Source of the DNA: Azospirillum sp. OGB3
GTDB lineage: Bacteria; Pseudomonadota; Alphaproteobacteria; Azospirillales; Azospirillaceae
Reading direction: 5' to 3'
DNA: 64,000 bases
NCBI RefSeq assembly: GCF_014192915.1
Contig: NZ_JACHYN010000005.1
Span: 363,808 to 427,807 of the forward strand
The notes below the pieces were generated by a model that was given only the letters and a program-made list of their open reading frames with translations, ran no database searches and was not told the DNA's origin. Positions 55,301 through 63,529 of this stretch are shown here, piece by piece. Every line of letters starts with the position of its first letter. Within the stretch, counting starts at the first letter, position 1. A program made the position numbers and the translations under genes.

Positions 55301-56319
55301 GAATCGGTCCGCCGCACCCAGTCGATAGCCTCGGCCCAAGACTCCTCGAAAACCGACGGCGTCGGGGCGCTGTCGCCCTGTACGGCCCAGAGGTCGGCTT
55401 CGGGGGCGTAGCCCGCGATGCCAGCGCCGTCCGCGCGGGCACCGGCAATGCCAAGCACCGCGGTGCCGTGTGCCGCGAAATTGCCGTGGCTGACATCGGC
55501 CCCGCCATCCACGGCGTTGTAACGACGCTCGATCCCTGCCCTCAGTTCGTTGTGCGTGGTTCTGAAACCCCAGTCGATGTCGGCCACCACAACGCCGGCC
55601 CCGCGCGCGAAGCGCCACGCGTGCGGGGCCCGGGTCCGGTGCAGGTACCATTGCCACTCGAGTCCGGTCGCCGGATCCTGGGTGAGGGGACCGCCGTCAT
55701 TTCCGACCAGCGGATCGCTCAGCGGTGGGGGCGCCAAGCTCACCGCCGGCGGCATGGCGCGCGGTACGACAACCGCACGCGCGACTTCCGGGAGACGTTT
55801 CAGCGCGGCGGTCACCTCGGCCGCCTTCGTTCCGGGCGGGAAGCGCAGGCGCACGAACCCGTCGAGGGGGGGCAGGCTCTCGAGCGCGCTCACCTGCTCG
55901 GCCGTTGCAGCGCCCATTGCGGCAGCCTGTCGCAAGCTGGCCAGGCGCGCCTGTTCCGTGCGCACTTGCTCGGGCGAGGACACCAACCGCGCTTCCTGCA
56001 AACCGAATTGGCGAAGCACAGCGCTCAACTCCGACTCGATTGGCGCGAATGGTCCCCCGGTTCCCGACAGGAAGGCGCTTGTATCGCCGGCAAGGGCGGC
56101 GCCAACCGGCGCCACGCCGCGGGCGAACTCCACCTCAACAACCACGTCTTCCACCGCCGGCGATAGCGGGGCCACGTTGGCGTTTAGCCCGCTCTGACCG
56201 GTGGCGCTTGCCGGAATGAACGGAACGCCTTGGTTCGAATCGTCCCGCACGACCGCTTGCGCATCCGTACTGGAGTCGGTCGGATTGCTCATCGGGTTTG
56301 GCCGATCGCCCATCGCCAT
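52399..56319 (-). CDS. Double protease: subtilase (S8) fused to S41-type C-terminal protease
   Basis: About 1,306 residues. After an acidic N-terminal stretch and a region resembling an inhibitor/propeptide (LDGFVRLRFPPGTKAAEVTA), an S8 domain carries Asp in VVVADIDWGF (about 245), His in AAHGTAVLG (about 285), Asn in VCVAAGNGD and Ser in GFGGTSGATPKVAG (about 460). A basic linker and Gln-rich helix (QRRLQQQLQQQADI) lead to an S41/tricorn-like half: LILDVRGNGGGHIWAAERLL (about 1,005) and Ser in DGNCYSATDIFSAGFQDH (about 1,107). No signal peptide is seen. The start at 56319 has GAGGGGATCC upstream. Two independent serine-protease folds in one chain are unusual. It lies 138 bp after the amidotransferase-like gene and 79 bp before the PLD gene. 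Confidence 0.88.
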   Translation of the reverse strand: MAMGDRPNPMSNPTDSSTDAQAVVRDDSNQGVPFIPASATGQSGLNANVAPLSPAVEDVVVEVEFARGVAPVGAALAGDTSAFLSGTGGPFAPIESELSAVLRQFGLQEARLVSSPEQVRTEQARLASLRQAAAMGAATAEQVSALESLPPLDGFVRLRFPPGTKAAEVTAALKRLPEVARAVVVPRAMPPAVSLAPPPLSDPLVGNDGGPLTQDPATGLEWQWYLHRTRAPHAWRFARGAGVVVADIDWGFRTTHNELRAGIERRYNAVDGGADVSHGNFAAHGTAVLGIAGARADGAGIAGYAPEADLWAVQGDSAPTPSVFEESWAEAIDWVRRTDSSGRRKVIILEVQTATGGNYEQIPVVHRAVRAAIADGCVVCVAAGNGDRPADRTDAGDPFDPTGSILVGATAYALDSNKRAFFSNYGRRVVVSAPGDPAHDLTCGQAADNAYRNGFGGTSGATPKVAGTIALMLSVNPGLSHADVRDILAGTGMPLLEDPGKPVGVFLNTEAAVAEALRRRGEITPSPVPHTPGAEASPEPGGSRATHGVRRRQRQLVLPDDPRGPLVWPSAAPEATAADASAAPEDELPPAGDQTLRRFRESVEGTLTQQDRILIVEQAIKMLDNFYVHRPLKEAIHAVRPIQRLRVLQRRLQQQLQQQADIPAGQRDELAFHNTLTQIFNSVRDLHTNYLLPRPYRDYIAYLPFEVAPFYEANCRRYLVTRVTPGYRFAAAAFGPGVELLNWNGMAIERAVLANADQTAGSNEAARHARGVSSLTIRPMNTALPPDADFVDLEFVPPGTVADDPAARVSMRQSWFVRYAPATVAQVQATVAAGTPPSRAATPPVHARHAQSSLDLSRESIARSADLIFEPPKAAAPSPASTPQPRANLALAGALGLDVTADAVREARQLLFEPDILRVLQDAADGQEICGTRSSASPESAGETAGADEIKVRVPWNAAFRARSLTVKGHRFGHICIRTFYVDNPDGFIDEFIRLLGQIPETGLILDVRGNGGGHIWAAERLLQTLSPVEIEPERMLFVVTPGTVDLCHNNPATSQIPLHLWQSSLDEAVETGSVYSHAFPVTDPASCNAIGQCYYGPVVLIVDGNCYSATDIFSAGFQDHRIGPILGVSDNTGAGGANVWEHWLLTAVLPFGWGLKPLPNQAGMRVAVRQCLRVKQRAGALLEDFGVVPDHIHKVTRADVMHGDPDLLADAADLLLTLKPRGIKLTVGASDPGNPANKCVAITTRGLDRLDFFIDDRPLASVDLTTDTAGVATLQPSVRIGARLKLVGFERENPEQVALYKGTVS

Positions 56320-56457
56320 GACGGATCCCCTCAGTCTGCATCGCTGCAGCACAATATTCGCCAGACCAAAAAAACGAGTTCTTTGACCGTTGCTTGGCCT
56401 GACGTCGCCGCTTTCGTCAACCGCAGCAGCGATTCATTGTAGATCGGGAAATAAACA

Positions 56458-57420
56458 TCAGCGTTCTCCTAGTGGCAATTCAGCAATGTTTCGCCAGAAT
56501 GCTTTCAGGCTCTCCAGTCCCTGAAAAGCCGCGCTCCACAGGGTGGCATCGCCGATGACAACGCGTCCTGCCAGGCCGGCACGTGTGCGAAGCAGTGCGT
56601 TGAAGGTTCGGTGTCCCTGCAAGACGAACGGATGCTCGGTTGCTGCGGGGTTGATCACCCGCTCCGCCAGCACATCGACAGTGTAGGCGCCGGTGGGCAG
56701 GACCGCCAGATGAGGCAGGTGGGGGTGGAGGTTGAAGGTGATCACACCCCGGAGAAGCCCGTCTACATCCAAATCCGTGTGGACGACAAGGCGCTCCGGT
56801 GAGCCGTCCGTCGCGCGTGCGGGGCTCAAGCCGTAGCAATTCACCACGGGGATACCGAGCGCTTCCAGGATCCCGCAGGCGAAGCCACCGATCCTTTGTT
56901 GCGCGGGCACCAGCCGGTCCGCGTGATGAGTGAACTCGGCAATCCGCGTGCTCGGATCCTCGCTCGCGCCGACATCGTGGTGCGGGCAGACGACGAGGCA
57001 CGCCTCCTCCCTCGCCAGGAAATCGCGAAGCATCTCGGCCTCGCCGCTGGTTGGCCGCTGCGCCGTCCTTCGATGGTCAAGACTCACGACGATGAGGGTA
57101 TCTATTCCGGCCAAGAAATCACGGTCGAGTTCGCGCGCAACACCCTTATCCGCCGTGCGGTGTATGACCGTCACCTCGTTCCCCGTCGATTCCTTCACCA
57201 CGCGACGGAAGAGATCGAAATCCCCCAGCACGACATCTTTGAGGAAACCGCCGATGCCTTGATCGAAACGTTTGGGATCGGCAGCATGCTCGAAATGGGG
57301 CCAGAGGGCGCGACGGAATTCGAACAGAGTCGGGTATCGGTTTTCGAGGCCCCCCAGTTCGGCACCGGCCTCGGCTGGCCAGTTCCAGGAAAAATACAGG
57401 GCTATTCGGCGTCCGGGCAT
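56458..57420 (-). CDS. Uncharacterised protein, possible class I amidotransferase/ThuA-like fold
   Basis: A 320-residue protein I cannot assign to a named family. Alternating hydrophobic strands and helices suggest a flavodoxin/amidotransferase-like fold: IDTLIVVSLDHRRTAQRPTS followed by EAEMLRDFLAREEACLVVCP and HHDVG, with a possible Cys nucleophile in VVCPHH. The C-terminus (VVIGDATLWSAAFQGLESLK) resembles the end of ThuA/DUF4350-type domains. It starts one base after the decarboxylase stop (TGAGATG), showing tight coupling to it. There is no signal peptide. Fold assignment is a visual guess. Confidence 0.75.
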   Translation of the reverse strand: MPGRRIALYFSWNWPAEAGAELGGLENRYPTLFEFRRALWPHFEHAADPKRFDQGIGGFLKDVVLGDFDLFRRVVKESTGNEVTVIHRTADKGVARELDRDFLAGIDTLIVVSLDHRRTAQRPTSGEAEMLRDFLAREEACLVVCPHHDVGASEDPSTRIAEFTHHADRLVPAQQRIGGFACGILEALGIPVVNCYGLSPARATDGSPERLVVHTDLDVDGLLRGVITFNLHPHLPHLAVLPTGAYTVDVLAERVINPAATEHPFVLQGHRTFNALLRTRAGLAGRVVIGDATLWSAAFQGLESLKAFWRNIAELPLGER

Positions 57421-57421
57421 C

Positions 57422-59611
57422 TCACAGCCCTCTCGTTTGGGTGGGCCGGACGGTTTCCACCGCCTCCAGGATGGCTCGGCGGAGTTCACGCTCCAGGACA
57501 TCAATGAATGAGCCCTGGTCGGTTTCCGTCACCCAGGGATCCATGATCACGGAGCGCAGGACCGTGATGGTGTCACCCTCCGAACCGGCCACACCCAAGC
57601 GCCGCTTCATGTCGTCGATGAACGCGGAGCCGTACGCCCCACGCACGAGGTCCGTGGTACTCACGATGAGGTCGTATCCGTGGATGTCGTGGCCCGGGTC
57701 GATGCTCAGCCGCTTGTAAAGCGCCTGATTCAGAGCGTTCATCAGGGCAAGGTCGCCATTCACGGCGCCATCCGGCAGCCGGAAATTAAAGGCATAAGAC
57801 AGGATGTTCTGGTCCGGGCCAATCTCGCGGAGCAGGTCCAGGGCAGTCGGATCGGCTCGGATCTCGTCCCCGCTGCGAAGGTCGATCACCTCGCGGATGC
57901 GCTTCCGTTCCGCCACCACCACCTCGTCGGACGCTCCGCTTCGCTCGGCCGGCAGCCGGGGAACGGGCACGACGATGAACGGATCGTCCGGGCGCGCCAG
58001 GCTGAGCAAGCGGGCGTACAGCTTGCGGCAGCTGAAAAGCGCTTGGCCGATGATCCGGCCGTAGCCGTCGATGGTCGGCCTGATCACGCGATGGCTGAGA
58101 TAGACGGCGGCGGCGGCGGCACCGGGCTTGGAACCCTCGACGCCGTAGATGCCGACCGTCGGCTCGGCCTCGCCATGGAAAACCACGGGAGCGCTGAAAG
58201 CGACGAGATGACGCATGGCGCCGTTGCGGTAGCACAGAGCGCCGGCCGGATAGGGGATATAGCCCGATTTGTGAGGATCGACGGTGATCGAGTCCGCGCG
58301 ATCGAGCGCCCTCATATGCCGTTCTGCGTAGCGGCTCAGGGGCACGGCCGGCGGTGGAGCGTTGAAACCGGACGGCCGCGGCATATCGAACGGCTCGTTG
58401 ATCGTCGAACGATGATAGCCTCCCCACGCGGCATCCACGTGCAGGTGCACGACCAGACCACGCCCGGCCAGGGCGTCACGCAGATCCGCCATAGCGTCGA
58501 GAGGATCGATCGCGCTCTCTTCCGTGGTGCCGACCACCCCAACGACGGCAATGACCGGCCGCCGGTCCTGCAAACAGGCCTCGAGCCTTTCTCGGAGGAT
58601 GTCGACATCGAGGCGTGCGTCGTTGTCGACGGGGATGTCGATCAGGTTGCCGGCCCCCAAGCCAAGAAGAGCGCCCGCCTTGGGGAACGAGTAATGCTTC
58701 GTTCCGGGAACAAAGATCACCGGGTCGGGGACACCGGCCAGAAACTCTCGGGCAAACCTGGGCAGCCCCAACGTCTGCAGCCCGAACGGGGCGACTTCCT
58801 GGGACACGGTCTGGGACGCGATTCCGAATTCCTGGGCGAAGCGGCGTGGCAGTTTCAGCACCTCGTCCGGGTTCAGATTCATCAGTTCCCAAGGGCCGAG
58901 GTCGCGAAGACGGGCCCGTCCACCCTGCGGCACGGGCAGGTCGACGTCGCGGGCGTCCGCCAGCTTGTCCGACGTCGCCAACGCCCGGCGCAACGCCAAC
59001 GGATAGAAGCGGAGATTGCGCGCCGACCACATCGCCTCGATGTTGGCGACGGAACCGTCGCAGGTGATATGGCCCCATGGGCGCACGGCGTCAGCGGTGT
59101 GCGGCTCGGGAATGGAGTAGCCGAGCATGCGGCAGAGGTCGTCGCCGACCAGCAACTCGAGCAGCGTCGTCGCCGTCGACCCTTCGAACGCGACGTTGTT
59201 GGGGTTGTACAGCATCGCGGCGAAGTAGCCGACGATACCCGGAATCGTCAGATCCCAGTTCATATGCCCTTGGTAGCGCATGCTGAAGAAGGGCACCGAC
59301 TTCTTCAGAAAGGCCAGGAGTTCCCGGTAGCCGGCGTTTAGGGCGTCGAGCGCGGCCAGGTATTCCGGCGACCGCTTGATGGCCTCGGTTATATGGGTCG
59401 GATCGCCCGGCCGGTAGTTGCGCCGCCAATGAGCCTGGTCGCGGACGGCCTCAGCGAGGAGCGCTTCGAGCAGCTCGGCGTTTTCTCCTTTCGGCCCCAG
59501 GAACCAGGCTTCGACGGCACGGCTTCCGGCGGTGCGGAGGTGCGGCGCCCCCGATTGCCCAAGCAAAGCAGCGAACCCTTGGCGTGCCCGATCCTTCATG
59601 ACGCTGTCCAT
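57422..59611 (-). CDS. PLP-dependent group II decarboxylase, tyrosine decarboxylase-like
   Basis: A 729-residue PLP enzyme close to bacterial tyrosine decarboxylases (about 620 residues) with extra length at the C-terminus. Family blocks are RYQGHMNWDLTIPGIVGYFA, MLYNPNNVAFEGSTATTLLE, the cofactor Asp in HLHVDAAWGGYHRS, and the Schiff-base Lys in TVDPHKSGYIPYPAGALCYR (about 448). It would convert an aromatic L-amino acid to amine and CO2. The start at 59611 is chosen for GGAGGCTTTG before ATG; 59623 is an alternative. It lies 25 bp after the HAD-M28-M36 gene and one base before the amidotransferase-like gene. Its presence among peptidases suggests it acts on released amino acids, or that it has been recruited for another role. 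Confidence 0.88.
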   Translation of the reverse strand: MDSVMKDRARQGFAALLGQSGAPHLRTAGSRAVEAWFLGPKGENAELLEALLAEAVRDQAHWRRNYRPGDPTHITEAIKRSPEYLAALDALNAGYRELLAFLKKSVPFFSMRYQGHMNWDLTIPGIVGYFAAMLYNPNNVAFEGSTATTLLELLVGDDLCRMLGYSIPEPHTADAVRPWGHITCDGSVANIEAMWSARNLRFYPLALRRALATSDKLADARDVDLPVPQGGRARLRDLGPWELMNLNPDEVLKLPRRFAQEFGIASQTVSQEVAPFGLQTLGLPRFAREFLAGVPDPVIFVPGTKHYSFPKAGALLGLGAGNLIDIPVDNDARLDVDILRERLEACLQDRRPVIAVVGVVGTTEESAIDPLDAMADLRDALAGRGLVVHLHVDAAWGGYHRSTINEPFDMPRPSGFNAPPPAVPLSRYAERHMRALDRADSITVDPHKSGYIPYPAGALCYRNGAMRHLVAFSAPVVFHGEAEPTVGIYGVEGSKPGAAAAAVYLSHRVIRPTIDGYGRIIGQALFSCRKLYARLLSLARPDDPFIVVPVPRLPAERSGASDEVVVAERKRIREVIDLRSGDEIRADPTALDLLREIGPDQNILSYAFNFRLPDGAVNGDLALMNALNQALYKRLSIDPGHDIHGYDLIVSTTDLVRGAYGSAFIDDMKRRLGVAGSEGDTITVLRSVIMDPWVTETDQGSFIDVLERELRRAILEAVETVRPTQTRGL

Positions 59612-59636
59612 CAAAGCCTCCATCAGACGACCAGAA

Positions 59637-62600
59637 TCAGGCGACCAGATCGGCGGGCAGGCTGTTGTCGGCCACGATGTCGTCGATGTCGGCGTTCCCG
59701 GAGCGTGCCGCAGCGCCCATACCGAACTTGGCAAAGGCCTCCCAGGCGGCCCGCCGCACCGTCCGGTGGACCTCCGCCGTGACGTGGTGGACCTCCACCA
59801 TGTCGTCGAGGGCGCGCAGGATGGCGTCGCGGGCATCGAGGAACGTTGGGTTGGGCGGCGTCAGCTTGAGGCCGTCGACGACCATCTGCCACGCCAGCCG
59901 GTAACCCGATTGGTCGTCGTTGAGGGCCGCCCTGATGAGTCTGGTCATCTTCATGAGAGCCGCGCACCAGACCTCTCCGATGTCGTGGACCTCCGGGAAC
60001 GACGCCAGATCGCCGAATCCAAAGGGATAGTCGTCATCGTAGGGTGCCCGGCGGATTCCGTTACGATTGTCCACGACCCAGTCGCCGGTCACGACTTTCT
60101 CTCTGCCGAGGCGATAGCTTTGTATGGTCAGGGCGAAATAATCGCTCCATCCCTCGCCCATTCCGCCGCTCTGAAGCGCGTCGAGCGCGGTCGCGTTCAG
60201 GCGGCCACCGACCAAACGGGTGGTCAGGCCATGAGTGTACTCGTGTGCCACCACGTCGAAGTCAAAGGCGGTGTGCCGATTGGAACTCTGCACCAGGCCC
60301 ATGTTCATTGTCGGGGGCTGGCCGTCCGGCCCGGTGGCCATGTTGGCCGTCCCGAAGACCGGACCGCTGTGCGCGCGGGCACGGACCGGATCGTTGCCGA
60401 GGCCGGTGCGGGTGAAGTTGGTTTTCTGGAAGTTCCCCGACGGCTCATCGAAGCCGAGAATGTAAAGAAAATCGTGCATGTAGCAGCAGAAATAGAAGAT
60501 GTTCAGGATTTTCTGATCGTCACCGAAGGGCTCGGCGGGATCGAACAGGTAGCTGCCGTCCGATTGACGGGTCCCCTTAAGCGTGACGGTGCTGGATCCA
60601 AGCGTCGCGATCGTGGAGTTGCCGATGGTTTCGCCCGGATTATCGATCCAATCCGCCGGGAAGAGAGCCAGGGGCGTGGTGGGCATGACGGGATAGTCGT
60701 CCAATGGCCTTGGAAACGGCACCTCCTTGCGTTCGGCGGAAATGCCGGGGCTGAACTCGTGGACGACCCCCCGGGCCTTGGCGCGATGCACGGTGCTGTG
60801 CGAATACAGCACCTCGCCCTCCGGCCTGTCGGCGGCGACGATCATCACGTACTGGTCCGTGTAATCCGGGAAGGTAAGGACTGCGTGCCAGGCGAGCCGG
60901 ACACCGCCGGACTCGACGAAGATGATCAGGAACGCCTGTATGTCGTTTTCGAACGGCCCCTTGCTGATGATGGTGGGGGCCGCCGGAAGCAACGGAAACG
61001 ATGTCAGGATTTGGGGCTCGTACGCGCTGATGTCAATGGTCGGCGCCGGGTGTCGGTCTCCGTACTGGCTTTCGATCTCGTAGGATGGCGCATCGGCCAG
61101 GAACTTTGCCGCCAGCAGCACCGCAGCATCCGCTGCAAGCAGCGGCACGGTGCTGAAATCCTTGGGAACAGCCGTGCTGTCCCCGAGCGCGTCGACTGGC
61201 TGTGCTTGCACATCGAACCGCACGGTGCGGGTCATTTGGAAGATCGGGATGCCGCGGTGAAACTGGTGCAGGTTGACGGCCGTGGCGCCGCTGCTCGTCC
61301 GCTGAATGGCGGGATCGGGAACGAATTCGGCGCGCCCGGTTGCACCGCCAAAGTTTTGGCTTTGAACGAACGACAATGCCTTCGCGACGAGGGCCGGTTC
61401 CCCGCCGGAGGGCTGTGCGGCGGCCGCGAAGGGCGTGCCCGTCACCGGATTGGTGCGCGCCCGCAAGGCCTGCGGCGCGGATGCGGCGGTGCCGGCCGGC
61501 GGAGCGGCGGTCTTGCGGCTGTCGAACTCGCGCGAGCTGCTCATGCGATCCTCCCTGGCGGCAACATGAAAGGCGCGCGATGGGGGCGCTGTGGATGGCG
61601 CGCTCGCCAGCACCCACGCAGCGGCCCCGATCGCCCGAGCGATGTCGGCGGCGTAGTCGGCGTCGATGAAGGTGTCGTCGCGCTGATGGTAGTGCGGGTT
61701 GGCTTCCGGTTCGGGCGCGTTGTCGCCGGGTCCGACGAAGAAATCCTCGGACGCGACGAGCGCCGGGTAGCCATAGGCGTGGAACGAGCTGTGATCGCTG
61801 CGACCGTCCGCAGGGTCGCCGCCTATTGTTCCGGTGCGGTAGATCTGCGCCGCTTCCAGGGCGGGCGCCACATGGCCGGCCATCTGGCGGACGCAATCGG
61901 CCAGGCGAAAGGAGAGGCCTTCGACGTCGGGAGTGGTCGCGCATCCGACATGAAGCTCCCACGACCGCGGTTCGGCGCGGTTGAAGCCGATCATGTCCAT
62001 CTGAAGGACGCCGGCAATGGCGGCCCCACGGGCCCGAAGCATCCGCGCGTACGCACGACTGCCGACCAGCCCTTCCTCTTCAGCGTTGAACAGCACGAAC
62101 CGGATCGACCGCTCCGGCGGATTGTCCTTGGCGAGACGGGCCAGCTGTTCGGCCAAGGCCAGGACCGCGGCCACGCCGCTCGCGTCGTCGTCGGCCCCTG
62201 GGGCCCGGTCGGTTGTCTCGTCATAAGGCGAGCTGTTGGCGGCGGTGGAGTCCAGATGTGCTGTAACCAGCACCATGTCCGGCGTCCGGCCTGCGATCTC
62301 TGCCTCGACGTTGAACAGTTCCCGTCCCCGATGGCTGAACCGGTGCAACCGAACCGTGATCAGGTCCGGCCCTAGAGTCGACAGCTCGGCCACCGCCTCG
62401 TCCACCGCACGGCGATTGTCGGGGTGGGCGAGATGCCGACTGACCAGCGTCCGCCCATCCCGCAGATCGGTGACGCCGGCAAAGCGGTCAACGCGCTCGC
62501 GGATTGCCGTGCCGTCGAGCGCGCGCAGAACGGCGGCCGCTTTTTCCTCCAACGCCAGTGAAGCGAAGCCGACGCCTGGTCTCAAGGTCGATGGGGGCGC

Positions 62601-63437
62601 CGGCGCCAGCAGATCGGGATCGGCCATGAGTTTCAGCGTATGGCCATGCCGCATGGTGTCGAGGTGAAGCTCCGCCATCGAACGGTGCGCCGGCAGCGCC
62701 ACTACAAGGCCTTCCGGGGCGGTCGCGAGGACCAGACTGCCCTCCTCACCCGTCATGAGGCTGGCGGCGTCACGCAGAATAAAAAGATCGGTGAGCAGCG
62801 GAAGCCCGGCTGCGCCGAGGAAATCGACGCGCAAAGGCTCCTTGGCCAGAGTTGGCAAGATGGCGTCTGATGCGATTGCATACAGCAGGCTGTGGCCCCG
62901 CCCGGCGATGTGGAGTGGCACCAATCCCGCTGAGTCGATTCGTCCGGTGAGCCGAACCAATGGTGCGTCCGGACCGCCCGACACGCGGATGTAGCGCAGC
63001 GGTATTCCGTCGATGACAGCTTGGGCCAGCAAGGGATGGGGGCAGATTTGGAGCCCAGCAGCGGCGGCGTGTGCGCGTTCAGCGGCATCCTCCCCGACGA
63101 AAAGGCATTCCGAGGGGGCATGCCCCGCACCTGCGGCCGCTTGGCGGAAAATTTCCGGGCTGTCCTTACGCAAGCCCACATCCGCGCTGTAGATGCACAG
63201 CGCCGAGTCAAAGTGGTCCAGTATTCCAGCTTGATTAAGGACCTGATTCACTTGCACGCCTCTATCGTTCCCCGTATTCGATATGATCCCCAAGCGGAGA
63301 TGTCGGGCGGTCAGTTGGGAGAGCAACAGAGGAACATATGGATAAGCATGGAACCCGATAAGATGCGCTGGCGACGGCGAAAGAACAGCCTCGCCGAGCG
63401 TGTCCCCCAAGTCGAAGAAGACTGATTTTATGGTCAA
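59637..63437 (-). CDS. Triple fusion: HAD-like domain, M28 aminopeptidase, M36 fungalysin-type metalloprotease
   Basis: A 1,266-residue chain with three enzymatic parts. Residues 1-150 form a HAD phosphatase-like domain (VFFDLGDTLGEAVL, IISNTG, CLFVGEDAAERAHAA). A beta-rich middle leads to an M28 zinc aminopeptidase: VLVTAHLDST (about 390), GADDDASGVAAVLAL, FNAEEEGLVGS (about 451), LQMDMIGFN and PHYHQRDDT (about 582). The C-terminal part has a fungalysin-like propeptide region and an M36 catalytic domain with HEYTHGLTTRL (HExxH, about 1,063) and GEGWSDYF (about 1,095). There is no signal peptide. The start is TTG with GGGAGGGCGCC upstream. It is the first gene of the five-gene cluster. M36 enzymes are normally secreted, so a cytoplasmic HAD fusion is odd. 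Confidence 0.9.
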   Translation of the reverse strand: MTIKSVFFDLGDTLGEAVLSPSPAHLIGFHAYPYVPLLLSQLTARHLRLGIISNTGNDRGVQVNQVLNQAGILDHFDSALCIYSADVGLRKDSPEIFRQAAAGAGHAPSECLFVGEDAAERAHAAAAGLQICPHPLLAQAVIDGIPLRYIRVSGGPDAPLVRLTGRIDSAGLVPLHIAGRGHSLLYAIASDAILPTLAKEPLRVDFLGAAGLPLLTDLFILRDAASLMTGEEGSLVLATAPEGLVVALPAHRSMAELHLDTMRHGHTLKLMADPDLLAPAPPSTLRPGVGFASLALEEKAAAVLRALDGTAIRERVDRFAGVTDLRDGRTLVSRHLAHPDNRRAVDEAVAELSTLGPDLITVRLHRFSHRGRELFNVEAEIAGRTPDMVLVTAHLDSTAANSSPYDETTDRAPGADDDASGVAAVLALAEQLARLAKDNPPERSIRFVLFNAEEEGLVGSRAYARMLRARGAAIAGVLQMDMIGFNRAEPRSWELHVGCATTPDVEGLSFRLADCVRQMAGHVAPALEAAQIYRTGTIGGDPADGRSDHSSFHAYGYPALVASEDFFVGPGDNAPEPEANPHYHQRDDTFIDADYAADIARAIGAAAWVLASAPSTAPPSRAFHVAAREDRMSSSREFDSRKTAAPPAGTAASAPQALRARTNPVTGTPFAAAAQPSGGEPALVAKALSFVQSQNFGGATGRAEFVPDPAIQRTSSGATAVNLHQFHRGIPIFQMTRTVRFDVQAQPVDALGDSTAVPKDFSTVPLLAADAAVLLAAKFLADAPSYEIESQYGDRHPAPTIDISAYEPQILTSFPLLPAAPTIISKGPFENDIQAFLIIFVESGGVRLAWHAVLTFPDYTDQYVMIVAADRPEGEVLYSHSTVHRAKARGVVHEFSPGISAERKEVPFPRPLDDYPVMPTTPLALFPADWIDNPGETIGNSTIATLGSSTVTLKGTRQSDGSYLFDPAEPFGDDQKILNIFYFCCYMHDFLYILGFDEPSGNFQKTNFTRTGLGNDPVRARAHSGPVFGTANMATGPDGQPPTMNMGLVQSSNRHTAFDFDVVAHEYTHGLTTRLVGGRLNATALDALQSGGMGEGWSDYFALTIQSYRLGREKVVTGDWVVDNRNGIRRAPYDDDYPFGFGDLASFPEVHDIGEVWCAALMKMTRLIRAALNDDQSGYRLAWQMVVDGLKLTPPNPTFLDARDAILRALDDMVEVHHVTAEVHRTVRRAAWEAFAKFGMGAAARSGNADIDDIVADNSLPADLVA

Positions 63438-63449
63438 GGCGCCCTCCCT

Positions 63450-63478
63450 TATTGACGCGCGTTTTTCGACGCGCGATC
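63450..63478. other. Hairpin in the leader of the multi-hydrolase operon
   Basis: CGCGCG arms around TTTTTCGA, extended by TTGA/TCAA with one bulge, form a strong stem-loop 13-41 bp upstream of the TTG start of the HAD-M28-M36 gene. It could affect translation start or be an attenuator. Confidence 0.35.
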
Positions 63479-63503
63479 AATTCCATTTTGCGCCAAATGA
63501 ATG

Positions 63504-63525
63504 GGCCGCGACACTCGTGGCGGCC
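63504..63525 (+). terminator. Possible terminator-like stem-loop
   Basis: GGCCGC and GCGGCC form a 6-bp GC stem with a 10-nt loop followed by TTTCGTT on the plus strand. It faces the start of the minus-strand operon, so it may stop transcription coming from the left or mark an old element boundary. Confidence 0.3.
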
Positions 63526-63529
63526 TTTC

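Noticed and set aside
59532..62375. A 947-codon plus-strand frame opposite the HAD-M28-M36 gene
   Set aside because: The minus-strand protein contains M28 and M36 zinc-binding motifs, so the plus-strand frame is a shadow.
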